DNA of 64,000 nucleotides from contig NZ_JBHRSH010000001.1 of NCBI RefSeq assembly GCF_042643165.1, positions 2,418,001 to 2,482,000 of the forward strand. The letters are read 5' to 3'. Of this stretch, positions 41,567-49,504 are shown in pieces (position 1 is the stretch's first letter; each line of letters opens with the position of its first letter). Source of the stretch: Hyphococcus aureus (lineage in GTDB: Bacteria > Pseudomonadota > Alphaproteobacteria > Caulobacterales > Parvularculaceae). The position numbers were made by a program, and so were the translations under genes. The notes beneath the pieces are model-generated. The model made no database searches. It had not been told where the DNA came from and saw only the letters and a program-made list of their open reading frames with translations.

Positions 41567-42541
41567 ATGAGCATCACACCGCCGTCTGAGCGCGAGGAGT
41601 TTCAAGGCTTCGCCGCGTTTTACGAGAGCGACATCGCGCCTTATCTGCGCGGCAAGGAGGATGCGCGCCAGAATGCGGTGATGCAGGCGGGATTGATCGC
41701 AATTGCGGCGGCCGTCATCGCGTTTGCCGGCTTCCGGTTTCTTCCCTTTGGGGAGGGGAATATCCAGGTCGGCGGGATTTTGGGCGTGTTGGGCGCAGGG
41801 GCGGCCATGTGGCGAGTTAATAAGACGCGCGGCGACATCACCGGCGGATTGCTGCAACGGGTCTGCGAACGGCTCGGTTGCGCCTATCGGCGCGACATCG
41901 AACGGCCTTCATATTTTCATGACTATGAGCGGCTGAAGCTGATCGCAAATTTCAACCGCGAAAGCTGGGAGGACGAAGTGCGCGGCGAACGCCACGGCGC
42001 CGAATTCGTCATGTGCGAAGCGCATTTGAAATACAAATCCGGCGGCAAGAATTCCTCGACGCGCACGGTCTTTCATGGCCAGCTTCTGGTGATCGACTAT
42101 CACAAGAAATTTCTGGGCGAGACGGTGGTGCGCCGAGACGCTGGGCTGTTGAACCGCCTCGGCAAGCCCGGCAAGGAATTTCAGAATATTGGCATCGTCT
42201 CGCCTAAATTCGAAAAGATTTTCGAGGCGTGGTCCACTGATCAGGTGGAGGCGCGCGAACTGCTCGATCCTCTGGTGCTCGAGCGGTTCGAGGAGCTTGA
42301 CCGCCTGTTTGACGGAGCGAAATTGCGCGCGGCGTTTACGGGCGGGAAGCTATGTCTTGCGCTCGAAACCGGCGACAAACTCAATATGGGATCGATGTTT
42401 GCGCCGCTGGAAGGGCCGGCGCGCGTGGAGCGCATTCTTCACGAATTCGATCTGATTTTTGATTTGATCGATGTTTTGTTCAAACGCGTTGAAGGCAGGC
42501 TTGACGGCGCCTTTCGAGTGGACGCCGTTCGCGGCGCTTAG
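41567..42541 (+). CDS. DUF3137 membrane protein
   Basis: Starting at MSITPPSEREEF (frame open to 41468), the protein has 324 residues. A short cytoplasmic start leads to two close membrane segments (about 43-85), then a long soluble domain with RLKLIANFNRESWEDEVRGE (20 residues) and FHGQLLVIDYHKKFLGETVV (20 residues), as in DUF3137. The family is uncharacterised and often occurs with LemA; no lemA is nearby. Its stop overlaps that of the PH-domain gene. Confidence 0.82.
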   Translation: MSITPPSEREEFQGFAAFYESDIAPYLRGKEDARQNAVMQAGLIAIAAAVIAFAGFRFLPFGEGNIQVGGILGVLGAGAAMWRVNKTRGDITGGLLQRVCERLGCAYRRDIERPSYFHDYERLKLIANFNRESWEDEVRGERHGAEFVMCEAHLKYKSGGKNSSTRTVFHGQLLVIDYHKKFLGETVVRRDAGLLNRLGKPGKEFQNIGIVSPKFEKIFEAWSTDQVEARELLDPLVLERFEELDRLFDGAKLRAAFTGGKLCLALETGDKLNMGSMFAPLEGPARVERILHEFDLIFDLIDVLFKRVEGRLDGAFRVDAVRGA

Positions 42542-43023
42542 GACGACAGTTGCAAACGTTCGCGCGCGCGGGTGCGGGCGTCGGCTTGATTGAATTCCGT
42601 TTGCTCGACGACGATGGCGCGGTCTTGGGCTCTGGCGTCGGTGACAAGGCGCCGGAATTTCACGGGATCGGCCATACTGTGAGTTCGGATTTGTCCGTCG
42701 CCCGTTCCGGAAACTTCAACAACACCGAAACCGAAAATCCGGCCCCAGAACCCCTGGTGAAGTTCGATCTGTTCGATGGTGGAAACCCCGAGCTCCAGGG
42801 TCTCGCGTGTGAACAGGCCTTTTTTGTAAACCACCCGGCGCGTCGTCAGCGCGGCTTCGGTCGTGGCGAAATGCACCAGCATCATCGCCCAGATGATGAC
42901 GCCCACGCCGACAATCCCGAGAACCAGAAGCGCGCCCCAGGCGACCAGATGATAGGGCCACGGAAACCGGGCGATCATCAGGATCTCTTCGTCTGCGCCG
43001 AGGCTGGATTTCACATAGGACAT
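42538..43023 (-). CDS. Bacterial PH domain membrane protein
   Basis: The 161-residue protein has a polar lead with LGADEEILMIARFPWP and two membrane segments (about 25-55). A bPH2 domain (about 58-130) follows, with TTRRVVYKKGLFTRETLELG (20 residues) and IEQIELHQGFWGRIFGFGVV (20 residues). Such proteins have unknown roles near the membrane. A charged, helical tail ends the protein. Confidence 0.85.
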   Translation of the reverse strand: MSYVKSSLGADEEILMIARFPWPYHLVAWGALLVLGIVGVGVIIWAMMLVHFATTEAALTTRRVVYKKGLFTRETLELGVSTIEQIELHQGFWGRIFGFGVVEVSGTGDGQIRTHSMADPVKFRRLVTDARAQDRAIVVEQTEFNQADARTRARERLQLSS

Positions 43024-43120
43024 CGGGTTGGCCTGCTGATGCTTGCATCAGGGGAACACCGGCAAGACCGAAAGGTTGCGTATACGAGACCCGTTTGTCG
43101 AAACCGGCTGGGCCCGGGCG

Positions 43121-43168
43121 TCTCTTTTTTGGCGGCGCACGGCGCCGCGACGCCAAAAGGAGGCATTC
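43121..43168 (+). promoter_or_regulatory. Hairpin covering the ribosome binding site, fourU-like
   Basis: TTTTGGCG (43127-43134) pairs with CGCCAAAA (43151-43158), and inside it GGCGC (34-38) pairs with GCGCC (42-46) of the same stretch. T25-T26 can wobble-pair with the GG of the following AAAAGGAGG, so the Shine-Dalgarno sequence would be partly masked. The U-run against AAAAGG recalls fourU RNA thermometers. Structure only; no evidence of temperature control. Confidence 0.4.
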
Positions 43169-43831
43169 ATGGTCAAATTATCCGGTTTTCTCGCGGCTCT
43201 GGTGACGGCGGCCTTTGCGCCCGCTCTCGCTGCTGAAGATCCCGTCTGGCCCAAGGACGAAGAAATCGCCATCGCCCGCAGCGCCGGCCCCGCGTCGGTT
43301 TCAACGGACGCAAGCGTCTGGGTGCTGGGCGAGGCGGGCTATGAAATCGCAGTTGAAGGAACGAATGGGTTCAACTGTCTCGTCATGCGCCGCTGGGGCG
43401 CTGCTTTTAATGCGCAACGTGATCTGTTTGAAACGCCGGGCAGCGTTGTCGCGCCGATTTGTTATGATCCGAAGGCGTCAGGCGCGCCCATGAAAGAGCA
43501 ATTTCTGCGCGCCGAACTTGGCGTTGAAGGCAAGTCTCATGATCAGGTGAGAGATGCGGTGATGGGCGCCTTTGATAAGGGTGAGATTGCGCCGGTCGAC
43601 GGCGTTGCGTTCGCCTATATGTATTCCGCCGCGCAACGTCTTGGGGAGGGGATCGGCGCCTGGCATCCTCATGTGATGGTCTATGCGCCGGGTTATACAA
43701 ACGAGATGCTCGGCGGCGCCTCTATCGCCCGCGGCGATCCCATTGTCGCGGAAGCCCCGGGCTCAGCGCGCACCATCATTGCTATCCCCGTGGATGGTCG
43801 TGATGGTCATATCGCGCCGAAGCTTGATTAA
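43169..43831 (+). CDS. Secreted protein of unknown function
   Basis: A consensus AAAAGGAGG precedes the ATG. The 220-residue protein has a signal peptide cut near ALAAED (residue 22). The mature part has GYEIAVEGTNGFNCLVMRRW (20 residues) and PICYDPKASG, with two Cys likely to form a disulfide. MYSAAQRLGEGIGAWHPHVM (20 residues) is followed by a His/Pro-rich end. I do not recognise a named family. The transcript ends at the terminator 5 bp after the stop. Confidence 0.75.
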   Translation: MVKLSGFLAALVTAAFAPALAAEDPVWPKDEEIAIARSAGPASVSTDASVWVLGEAGYEIAVEGTNGFNCLVMRRWGAAFNAQRDLFETPGSVVAPICYDPKASGAPMKEQFLRAELGVEGKSHDQVRDAVMGAFDKGEIAPVDGVAFAYMYSAAQRLGEGIGAWHPHVMVYAPGYTNEMLGGASIARGDPIVAEAPGSARTIIAIPVDGRDGHIAPKLD

Positions 43832-43835
43832 AAAA

Positions 43836-43859
43836 ACAGCGCCATGTTGGCGCTGTTTT
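43836..43859. terminator. Bidirectional rho-independent terminator
   Basis: ACAGCGCCA and TGGCGCTGT form a perfect 9-bp stem with loop TGT. A-rich sequence before it and TTTT after it allow function on both strands, ending both the secreted-protein gene and the DUF805 gene. Confidence 0.88.
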
Positions 43860-43867
43860 CGTCTGGC

Positions 43868-44227
43868 TTATGCAGCCGGTCCTTGCGGGCCCTCGCCATA
43901 TTGGTTGGGGCCTTGCGACGGCTGTACGGCGAAATAAATGACGGCGATCCAGCCAACGAGAGGGATCAGGCCGATCAACAGCCACCAGCCGGACTTGCCA
44001 ATATCGTGGAAGCGGCGAACGCCGACGGCGATATTCGGCACCAGCAAGGCGAGTGTCAAAAGGTTGAGCACCAATTCACCCATGCCCAACATGCCGCCGA
44101 CAAAGGCCGCAACGATAGCCGCGAGGAAATAGGCGAGCACCCACCACCAATATTCCGGGCGTCCGGAGCGCCCTTCGAACTTGGCGTAATTTGCAAGAAC
44201 AGTCTTAACGGCCTGCTGGATATCCAT
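43868..44227 (-). CDS. DUF805 membrane protein
   Basis: The 119-residue protein starts MDIQQAVKTVLANYAKFEGR (20 residues), the usual DUF805 opening. FEGRSGRPEYWWW follows, then four membrane segments and the family motif VRRFHDIGKSGWWLLI. The last residues are Gln/Gly/Pro-rich. It has no known function. It ends at the shared terminator. Confidence 0.88.
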   Translation of the reverse strand: MDIQQAVKTVLANYAKFEGRSGRPEYWWWVLAYFLAAIVAAFVGGMLGMGELVLNLLTLALLVPNIAVGVRRFHDIGKSGWWLLIGLIPLVGWIAVIYFAVQPSQGPNQYGEGPQGPAA

Positions 44228-44291
44228 GCCGGTCTCCCTCCATATGCTTGGACCTGATTCTAACGTGGTTCGCGCTCCGTGCAAGGAGCGT

Positions 44292-45377
44292 TCAGCGCAC
44301 CAGCGTGAGGCGCTCCGCAGCCCTTGTAACGCCCGTATAGAGCCAGCGCGCGCCATGTTCGCGGAACATATAGCTTTCGTCGAACAGGACGACATTGTCC
44401 CACTGACTGCCCTGGGCCTTATGAACAGTCAGGGCGTAGCCATAATCGAATTCGTCAGCGCCTTTGCGCTGAGGCCAGGGCACCGCTTCCGGGCCGTCGG
44501 TGAAAAAGGCGCGCGGGACCGAGACATTGACCGCCTTGCCGCCTTCCTCAGGATTGACCGAAAACCGCACACGCCCGCCGCGCGGGCTCATGCGCTGTTT
44601 CACCGTCCACAGGCCGCCATTGAGGAGGCCCTTTTTCTTGTTGTTCCGCAGGCAGACGAGTTTTTCGCCGGCTTCCGGCGACGCGTCCGTGTGTCCGTGC
44701 AATTCACGCAGCCGGTCATTATAGCGCTTTCGGGTCTTGTTGGCGCCGACAAGAATCTGGTCGGCTTCCATGATTTCCTCGGTCTGGACATCGCGCCTCG
44801 AAATGATGCGGCATTCATCCGACTGTTCATCGAACTCGCCGCCTTCGCGGATCGCCATGGACAGGCGAATGATCGGATTGTCCGCCGCCTGACGGTGAAT
44901 TTCCGTCAACATGAAATCAGGCTCGCCTTCGGTGAAAAAGCCGCCGCCCTTGACGGGCGGCAGCTGCGCCGGATCGCCGAGCACCAGCACCGGCTTTTTG
45001 AAGGAGAGAAGATCGGCGCCAAGGTCTTCATCCACCATGGAGCATTCGTCGATGATGATGAGGTCCGCGTCAGCGGCGGGCGCGTCATAACGGATGGTGA
45101 AGGAGGGCTCTCCCTCTTCCTCCACGCTGGACGGCCGATAGATTAGCGAGTGGATGGTCGTCGCGCCGACGCAACCCTTCTGGCGCATCACATGCGCCGC
45201 CTTGCCGGTGAACGCCGCGAAGGCGACATCGCCGCCGGCGTTCTCCGCGATGTGACGCGCCATGGTGGTCTTGCCAGCGCCGGCATAGCCGAACAGCCGG
45301 AACACCTGGCTGTCGCGGTTTTTCAACCAGCGATCCACAGCGAGAAGGGCGTTATCCTGTTCGGGAGACCAGTTCAT
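44292..45377 (-). CDS. RecD-like ATP-dependent DNA helicase
   Basis: The 361-residue protein is a compact SF1B helicase related to RecD/Dda. Walker A is GYAGAGKTT (about 30-38), motif II is LIIIDECSM, motif III GDPAQLPPV and motif IV/V near QILVGANKTRKRYN. The UvrD_C_2-like end has YALTVHKAQGSQWDNVV and LYTGVTRAAERLTLV. It probably unwinds DNA 5' to 3' in repair or phage-like roles. Its ATG overlaps the stop of the preceding gene by one base (TAATG), and xthA is two genes upstream. Confidence 0.9.
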   Translation of the reverse strand: MNWSPEQDNALLAVDRWLKNRDSQVFRLFGYAGAGKTTMARHIAENAGGDVAFAAFTGKAAHVMRQKGCVGATTIHSLIYRPSSVEEEGEPSFTIRYDAPAADADLIIIDECSMVDEDLGADLLSFKKPVLVLGDPAQLPPVKGGGFFTEGEPDFMLTEIHRQAADNPIIRLSMAIREGGEFDEQSDECRIISRRDVQTEEIMEADQILVGANKTRKRYNDRLRELHGHTDASPEAGEKLVCLRNNKKKGLLNGGLWTVKQRMSPRGGRVRFSVNPEEGGKAVNVSVPRAFFTDGPEAVPWPQRKGADEFDYGYALTVHKAQGSQWDNVVLFDESYMFREHGARWLYTGVTRAAERLTLVR

Positions 45378-45775
45378 TACTTATATTGGACCTTTTGGCC
45401 TGGGATGCCGGTAAATATATCTTCGGATTTCTTGCCGAGATTGTTTTCTACCGTCACTACAAAATGCGGCCGCTGAACAAGGTTGCTACCAAATCTTACT
45501 TTCAATGTTTTTAGGTCGTGCACTGAGGCGCCATGCTTTTTACAAAGCTCAGGCAAAGCATTTGCGTAAAGCTTTGCTGCGCGCGACAAACTGCGCGAGG
45601 CTCGGCCTGATAAAATTCTTCCTGTCAGAAAGTCAATTGTGATGTGACCATCTTTTGATCGTCCCGCTTCTTTGAAAACATCGATCTCATAATAGCCAAT
45701 CATTAAGCCGATACCGCTCGCAAATGAGTCAGCAATATTATGCCCAATCGACTTGAGTTCTCCAAACTTCGTCAA
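45377..45775 (-). CDS. Unknown protein coupled between xthA and the helicase
   Basis: A TTG start 2 bp after the xthA stop gives 132 residues; no better start is visible. The product includes SIGHNIADSFASGIGLMIGY (20 residues) and IDFLTGRILSGRASRSLSRA (20 residues). AT content is higher than in the flanking genes, and many codons end in A or T, pointing to later insertion. No family recognised. The TAATG junction to the helicase suggests translational coupling. Confidence 0.6.
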   Translation of the reverse strand: MTKFGELKSIGHNIADSFASGIGLMIGYYEIDVFKEAGRSKDGHITIDFLTGRILSGRASRSLSRAAKLYANALPELCKKHGASVHDLKTLKVRFGSNLVQRPHFVVTVENNLGKKSEDIFTGIPGQKVQYK

Positions 45776-45777
45776 GG

Positions 45778-46575
45778 CTACGCTAACTCCACCCAGACCG
45801 GCACATGGTCCGAAGGCTTTACCTCACCATTCGAAGACGGATTGCGCTCCTTGCGGTCGACGCCAGCATCCTTGAAGCGGTCAGCGGCTTGTGGCGAGAG
45901 CAGGAGATGATCAATGCGGATGCCGTTATCCTTCTCCCACGCGCCGCGCTGATAATCCCAGAAGGTGTAACAAACGCCTGACGGATTGGCCTGACGGATT
46001 GAATCGGTCAGGCCGAGATTGAGAAGCTCGCGAAACGCCGCGCGCGTTTCTGGCAGGAACAGCGCGTCATCGGCCCACGCTTTCGGATCGTGGACATCTT
46101 CCACCTGCGGTATGATATTGTAATCGCCGGCAAGCACAAAGGCTTCTTCGTTTTCCAGAAGTTTCACGGCGTGCTTTTTCAGCCGTTTCATCCATTTCAT
46201 TTTGTAATCATATTTCGGGCCCGGCGCCGGATTGCCGTTCGGCAGGTAAAGTCCGCCGAGCCGAACGGGCTCTGCATTATCGGGCATGATCAGGGCTTCG
46301 ATGTAACGCGCCTGATCGTCATCCTTGTCGCCGGGAAGGCCGCGCGTCACATCGTCAACAGGGTGTTTCGAGAGGAGCGCGACGCCGTTATAAGTCTTCT
46401 GCCCATGCACTTCGACATTGTAGCCGCGATCCTCAAACTCAAGCGCGGGAAATTTTTCGTCGATGCATTTGATTTCCTGCAACACGACAGCGTCGGGTTT
46501 GGCCTTGTCAAACCAGTCGAGAATACGGGGCAGGCGGGCGTTGATGGAATTGACGTTAAAGCTTGCGATTTTCAT
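45778..46575 (-). CDS. xthA: Exodeoxyribonuclease III
   Basis: The 265-residue enzyme is an endonuclease/exonuclease/phosphatase-fold AP endonuclease. It cleaves abasic sites and blocked 3' ends in base excision repair. MKIASFNVNSINAR and LQEIKC supply the metal-binding Asn and Glu. GLYLPNGN, LAGDYNIIP and RIDHLLLS follow, and the C-terminal catalytic PSDHVPVW is intact. Its ATG overlaps the SRPBCC stop by four bases. Confidence 0.95.
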   Translation of the reverse strand: MKIASFNVNSINARLPRILDWFDKAKPDAVVLQEIKCIDEKFPALEFEDRGYNVEVHGQKTYNGVALLSKHPVDDVTRGLPGDKDDDQARYIEALIMPDNAEPVRLGGLYLPNGNPAPGPKYDYKMKWMKRLKKHAVKLLENEEAFVLAGDYNIIPQVEDVHDPKAWADDALFLPETRAAFRELLNLGLTDSIRQANPSGVCYTFWDYQRGAWEKDNGIRIDHLLLSPQAADRFKDAGVDRKERNPSSNGEVKPSDHVPVWVELA

Positions 46576-47054
46576 GTCTGGCTTTGTTCTTCGGCTTTTT
46601 GTTTTACGCGCGTGAGGGCGGATTTCAGATAGCCGGGCCAGAACAGTTTTACAATGAACCAGAGGACAGGCTCGGCCGCCAGGCTTTGCGGAGTGAAGGC
46701 GTAGGTCCAGTCGATCTTGGTGCTGCCTGAGGTTCTTTGCGTGAAATGCCAGTCCGCGCGGGCGGATTTGACCAGCGGCGAGAATGCGCCCGTGAATTCT
46801 GTCAGGCGGTAAGCGAAAGTTTGGTTGGGCGTGAAGGCGATCAGTTCTTCGCGCACGCTCGATTTGTCGGAGAGCGAATGACGGCGCGCCTCTCCGACCG
46901 CCGACCAGGGCGCGTCATGATCGTCCACATGAACAATGCCGGGCAGCGGCCCGTGGGGGCGAATCAGCTCGCGGGCGTCGATATGGGTCGCCGCCTTAAA
47001 GGCGGCTTCCGCCGGCGCGTTCACTGTTTCGCAGACTGAAATCTGGACCGGCAT
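46572..47054 (-). CDS. SRPBCC-fold lipid/ligand-binding protein
   Basis: The 160-residue protein shows the START-like pattern: ISVCETVNAPAEAAFKAATH (20 residues), a middle region with VREELIAFTPNQTFAYRL, and a long C-terminal helix. Such proteins bind hydrophobic ligands or act as polyketide cyclases; no catalytic residue is evident. It is coupled to xthA, 6 bp after the nitroreductase stop. Confidence 0.8.
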   Translation of the reverse strand: MPVQISVCETVNAPAEAAFKAATHIDARELIRPHGPLPGIVHVDDHDAPWSAVGEARRHSLSDKSSVREELIAFTPNQTFAYRLTEFTGAFSPLVKSARADWHFTQRTSGSTKIDWTYAFTPQSLAAEPVLWFIVKLFWPGYLKSALTRVKQKAEEQSQT

Positions 47055-47060
47055 GATGAC

Positions 47061-47732
47061 CTATTCCGTGATAAAGGTGGTGAAGTCGTCTACGCCTGCA
47101 CGCGAGGAGCGCAGTTCATTCACTTTCGCCGAGGGGTCGGCATAGCCCAAAGCCATCCCGCAATAAAGCTGTTCATGGTCTTTGAGGCCGAGAAAGGCTG
47201 AAACGGTCTTTGCGCGCGCCGCCCAGGCTTCCTGCATGCAGGTGGCGAAACCCATATCCGTTGCGCAAAGGGCGAGGGTTTGCATGAACATGCCGAGATG
47301 GGCCCACTGGCCCTTGTCGAACTGGCGGCCTACGGAAAAGAACAACCCCACGGGCGCCCCGAAAAATTCGTAATTGCGCATGAGATGCTGAATGCGCGCC
47401 GGCTTGTCCTCGCGCGGGATGCCGAGCAGGGCATACATCTCCTCGCCAACCTCAAAGCGCCGCGTGCGCCAAGGCTCGCTGAGTTTTTCCGGATAGATGG
47501 CAAGTTCCGCCTCATTCGCGAAGGGATTTTCAGCAATCGCCTGTTTGACTGTCTCCACCAATCTATCCCGCCCGGCGCCCATGACCACATGCACGCGCCA
47601 GGGCTGAAGATTGCCGCCTGACGGCGCCCAGCGCGCCTGATCCAGAAGCTCGCGCAGCTGTTCCTCGCTCACCGGCTTGTCGAGAAAAGCGCGGATCGAC
47701 GTTCTTGTCTTAATGGCGTCGCGGACATTCAT
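47061..47732 (-). CDS. Nitroreductase family FMN enzyme
   Basis: The start MNVRDAIKTRTSIRAFLDKP (20 residues) follows AAGAGGAA. The 223-residue protein has the FMN-binding RTSIR, the APSGGNLQPW motif (about 35-45), MQTLALCATDMGFATCMQEA (20 residues), and YCGMALGYAD near the C-terminus. It likely reduces nitroaromatics, quinones or enones with NAD(P)H. It heads the leftward gene set that continues through SRPBCC, xthA and the helicase. Confidence 0.92.
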   Translation of the reverse strand: MNVRDAIKTRTSIRAFLDKPVSEEQLRELLDQARWAPSGGNLQPWRVHVVMGAGRDRLVETVKQAIAENPFANEAELAIYPEKLSEPWRTRRFEVGEEMYALLGIPREDKPARIQHLMRNYEFFGAPVGLFFSVGRQFDKGQWAHLGMFMQTLALCATDMGFATCMQEAWAARAKTVSAFLGLKDHEQLYCGMALGYADPSAKVNELRSSRAGVDDFTTFITE

Positions 47733-47775
47733 GGGGTGTTCCTCTTTCCGGGGCTTGCTCTCGGCCGCGCGAATG

Positions 47776-47809
47776 CTCACCTTTACCAGCAGTCAACAAA
47801 AATGGTGAG
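47776..47809. promoter_or_regulatory. CTCACC/GGTGAG dyad between divergent genes
   Basis: CTCACC (47776-47781) and GGTGAG (47804-47809) are inverted 22 nt apart. They lie in the 110-bp gap between the nitroreductase and the ClpP-like protease. A TTGACT on the minus strand lies between the arms, so a regulator bound here could block a leftward promoter. It is short and may be chance. Confidence 0.3.
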
Positions 47810-47842
47810 TGCGCCTTCGCGCGCGTGCAAGAGTTTAGAACA

Positions 47843-48502
47843 GTGGATCAGAAGCAAAAAAACCAGTTGATGCCGTTTGTGACGCTGGTTTTGCTGGCGC
47901 TGACGGTTCTCCTGATCTCACGAAATAATGATCTGATTTTCCGAGACAAGGGCGAGCTCAGTGTTGAGCGTGACCGCAGCGATCCGGAAACCATCGTCTT
48001 CACCTGGCGCAATGAGGTGGAGGCGCCCATGGCGCGCCGTTTTGAAGAGGCGTGGCGCGACTGGAAGAATGAGGGCGACCGCGTCGTCATCGATCTGCAT
48101 TCGCCAGGCGGCGCCATTGCCGAAGGCCAGGAAGTCATCCGCATCATTGAGCGAATGAAACGCACGCATATCGTCGATACGCGCGTGCGCGGACGCCGCG
48201 CCTGTTACTCCATGTGCGTGCCGATCTTTCTGCAAGGCGAGGAGCGCACCGCCGCGCCGAATTCAACCTTCATGTTTCATGAACCGACAGCCTATGATTT
48301 TTTTACAGGCGAGAAGGTCAACCAGCCGAAATTCGAACGAGACATGATGAGTCAGCGGTTTTTCGATATTTACTTCGTCAACTCGCCCATGGACCCGGTC
48401 TGGCGTGACAAGCTTGCGCGGGAATGGAAAGGCAGGGATCTTTTCTATTCGGCGAAGGAGCTGACGGATCAGCATTCCAATATTGTCACCAGGCTGGAAT
48501 GA
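47843..48502 (+). CDS. Membrane-anchored ClpP-like protease
   Basis: From a GTG at 47843 the protein has 219 residues; a GTG at 47825 and an ATG at 47870 are alternatives. One membrane segment (about 10-25) is followed by a ClpP/crotonase fold facing the periplasm. HSPGGAIAEG forms the oxyanion loop. S123 in CYSMC takes the place of the ClpP serine and H146 in FMFHEP the place of the histidine. Two cysteines flank the serine. Proteolysis of membrane or periplasmic substrates is inferred. Confidence 0.8.
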   Translation: MDQKQKNQLMPFVTLVLLALTVLLISRNNDLIFRDKGELSVERDRSDPETIVFTWRNEVEAPMARRFEEAWRDWKNEGDRVVIDLHSPGGAIAEGQEVIRIIERMKRTHIVDTRVRGRRACYSMCVPIFLQGEERTAAPNSTFMFHEPTAYDFFTGEKVNQPKFERDMMSQRFFDIYFVNSPMDPVWRDKLAREWKGRDLFYSAKELTDQHSNIVTRLE

Positions 48503-48607
48503 TCGCGCCCGGTCCCCATGTGGCCTGAATTGCGAATTTGAAAGAGGCGCAGCCAAAATTCTCCGATTGATGCTATGAGAAAACGCTGATTTTCAACGGA
48601 GCGTCTC

Positions 48608-49504
48608 ATGAAATCATTTTGCGCCGCAGCAGTTTTGGCCGTTGCTGTATTTGCAAGTCCGGCCTTCGCCCAAATCAGTACAGCTCCGACGGAGGCAGAA
48701 GCCTCGGCGAAATACGCCGCGCAGGACTGGCAAGGAACGGTGGAGGCTTATAGCGGGCTTCTGGAAGTCGATAGCGACAACGCCGGATACCATTATTATC
48801 TTGCGCGCGGCCAGCACGAGCTTGGTCAATATGACGAAGCCGAAAAGAACTATCAGGCAGCATTGGACCAGGGCTTCGCCAGTCCGGCCTCAGCGCAATA
48901 TCATCTTGCGCGGCTTTACATGGCGACGGGTAAAAAGAAAAAGGCGCTCGCCATGCTTGAAACGCTCGCGCAAACCGGCGGCATTCCGGGCGGCTATTTG
49001 ACCAACACAACCGAGTTCGCGCCGCTGGCTGAAGACAAGAAATTTCTTGCCGCGGTGCAGGCGCTGACGCCTTGCACCGATCCGGAATATCGGCATTTCG
49101 ATTTCTGGCTGGGGGAGTGGGTTGTGACGTCGGCGGGAAGCAGCTCGTCCGCCACGAACAGCATTTCTTCCGAACATGGCGGCTGCGTCGTGCTTGAACA
49201 ATATAATTCTGGCGCGTTTACCGGCATGAGCATCAATTTCTACGACAGCACTCAAAAACGCTGGCGCCAGACATGGATGTCGAATTCGGGCGGCGCGCTC
49301 TATCTCGGCGGCGGTCTCGATGAAAACGGCGCCATGGTGCTGTCTGACAAGGGGCTGGTTGAAAGCGACACCATCAACCGCATCACTTGGACGCCCAATG
49401 ATGACGGCAGCGTGCGCCAGCATTGGGAAACGTCAACGGATGAGGGGACAAGCTGGAACACGGTGTTTGACGGGCTATACACGAAGAAATCGGACGAAGA
49501 ATAA
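48608..49504 (+). CDS. Secreted TPR protein with DUF1579-like C-terminal domain
   Basis: The 298-residue protein has a signal peptide (cut near AFAQI, residue 22) and about two and a half TPR units (30-130), including YYLARGQHELGQYDEAEKNY (20 residues). A beta-rich domain starts at RHFDFWLGEWVV and continues with Trp-rich strands like those of DUF1579 proteins. Periplasmic location is inferred. The joining of TPR and this lipocalin-like domain is unusual but not unknown. Confidence 0.78.
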   Translation: MKSFCAAAVLAVAVFASPAFAQISTAPTEAEASAKYAAQDWQGTVEAYSGLLEVDSDNAGYHYYLARGQHELGQYDEAEKNYQAALDQGFASPASAQYHLARLYMATGKKKKALAMLETLAQTGGIPGGYLTNTTEFAPLAEDKKFLAAVQALTPCTDPEYRHFDFWLGEWVVTSAGSSSSATNSISSEHGGCVVLEQYNSGAFTGMSINFYDSTQKRWRQTWMSNSGGALYLGGGLDENGAMVLSDKGLVESDTINRITWTPNDDGSVRQHWETSTDEGTSWNTVFDGLYTKKSDEE

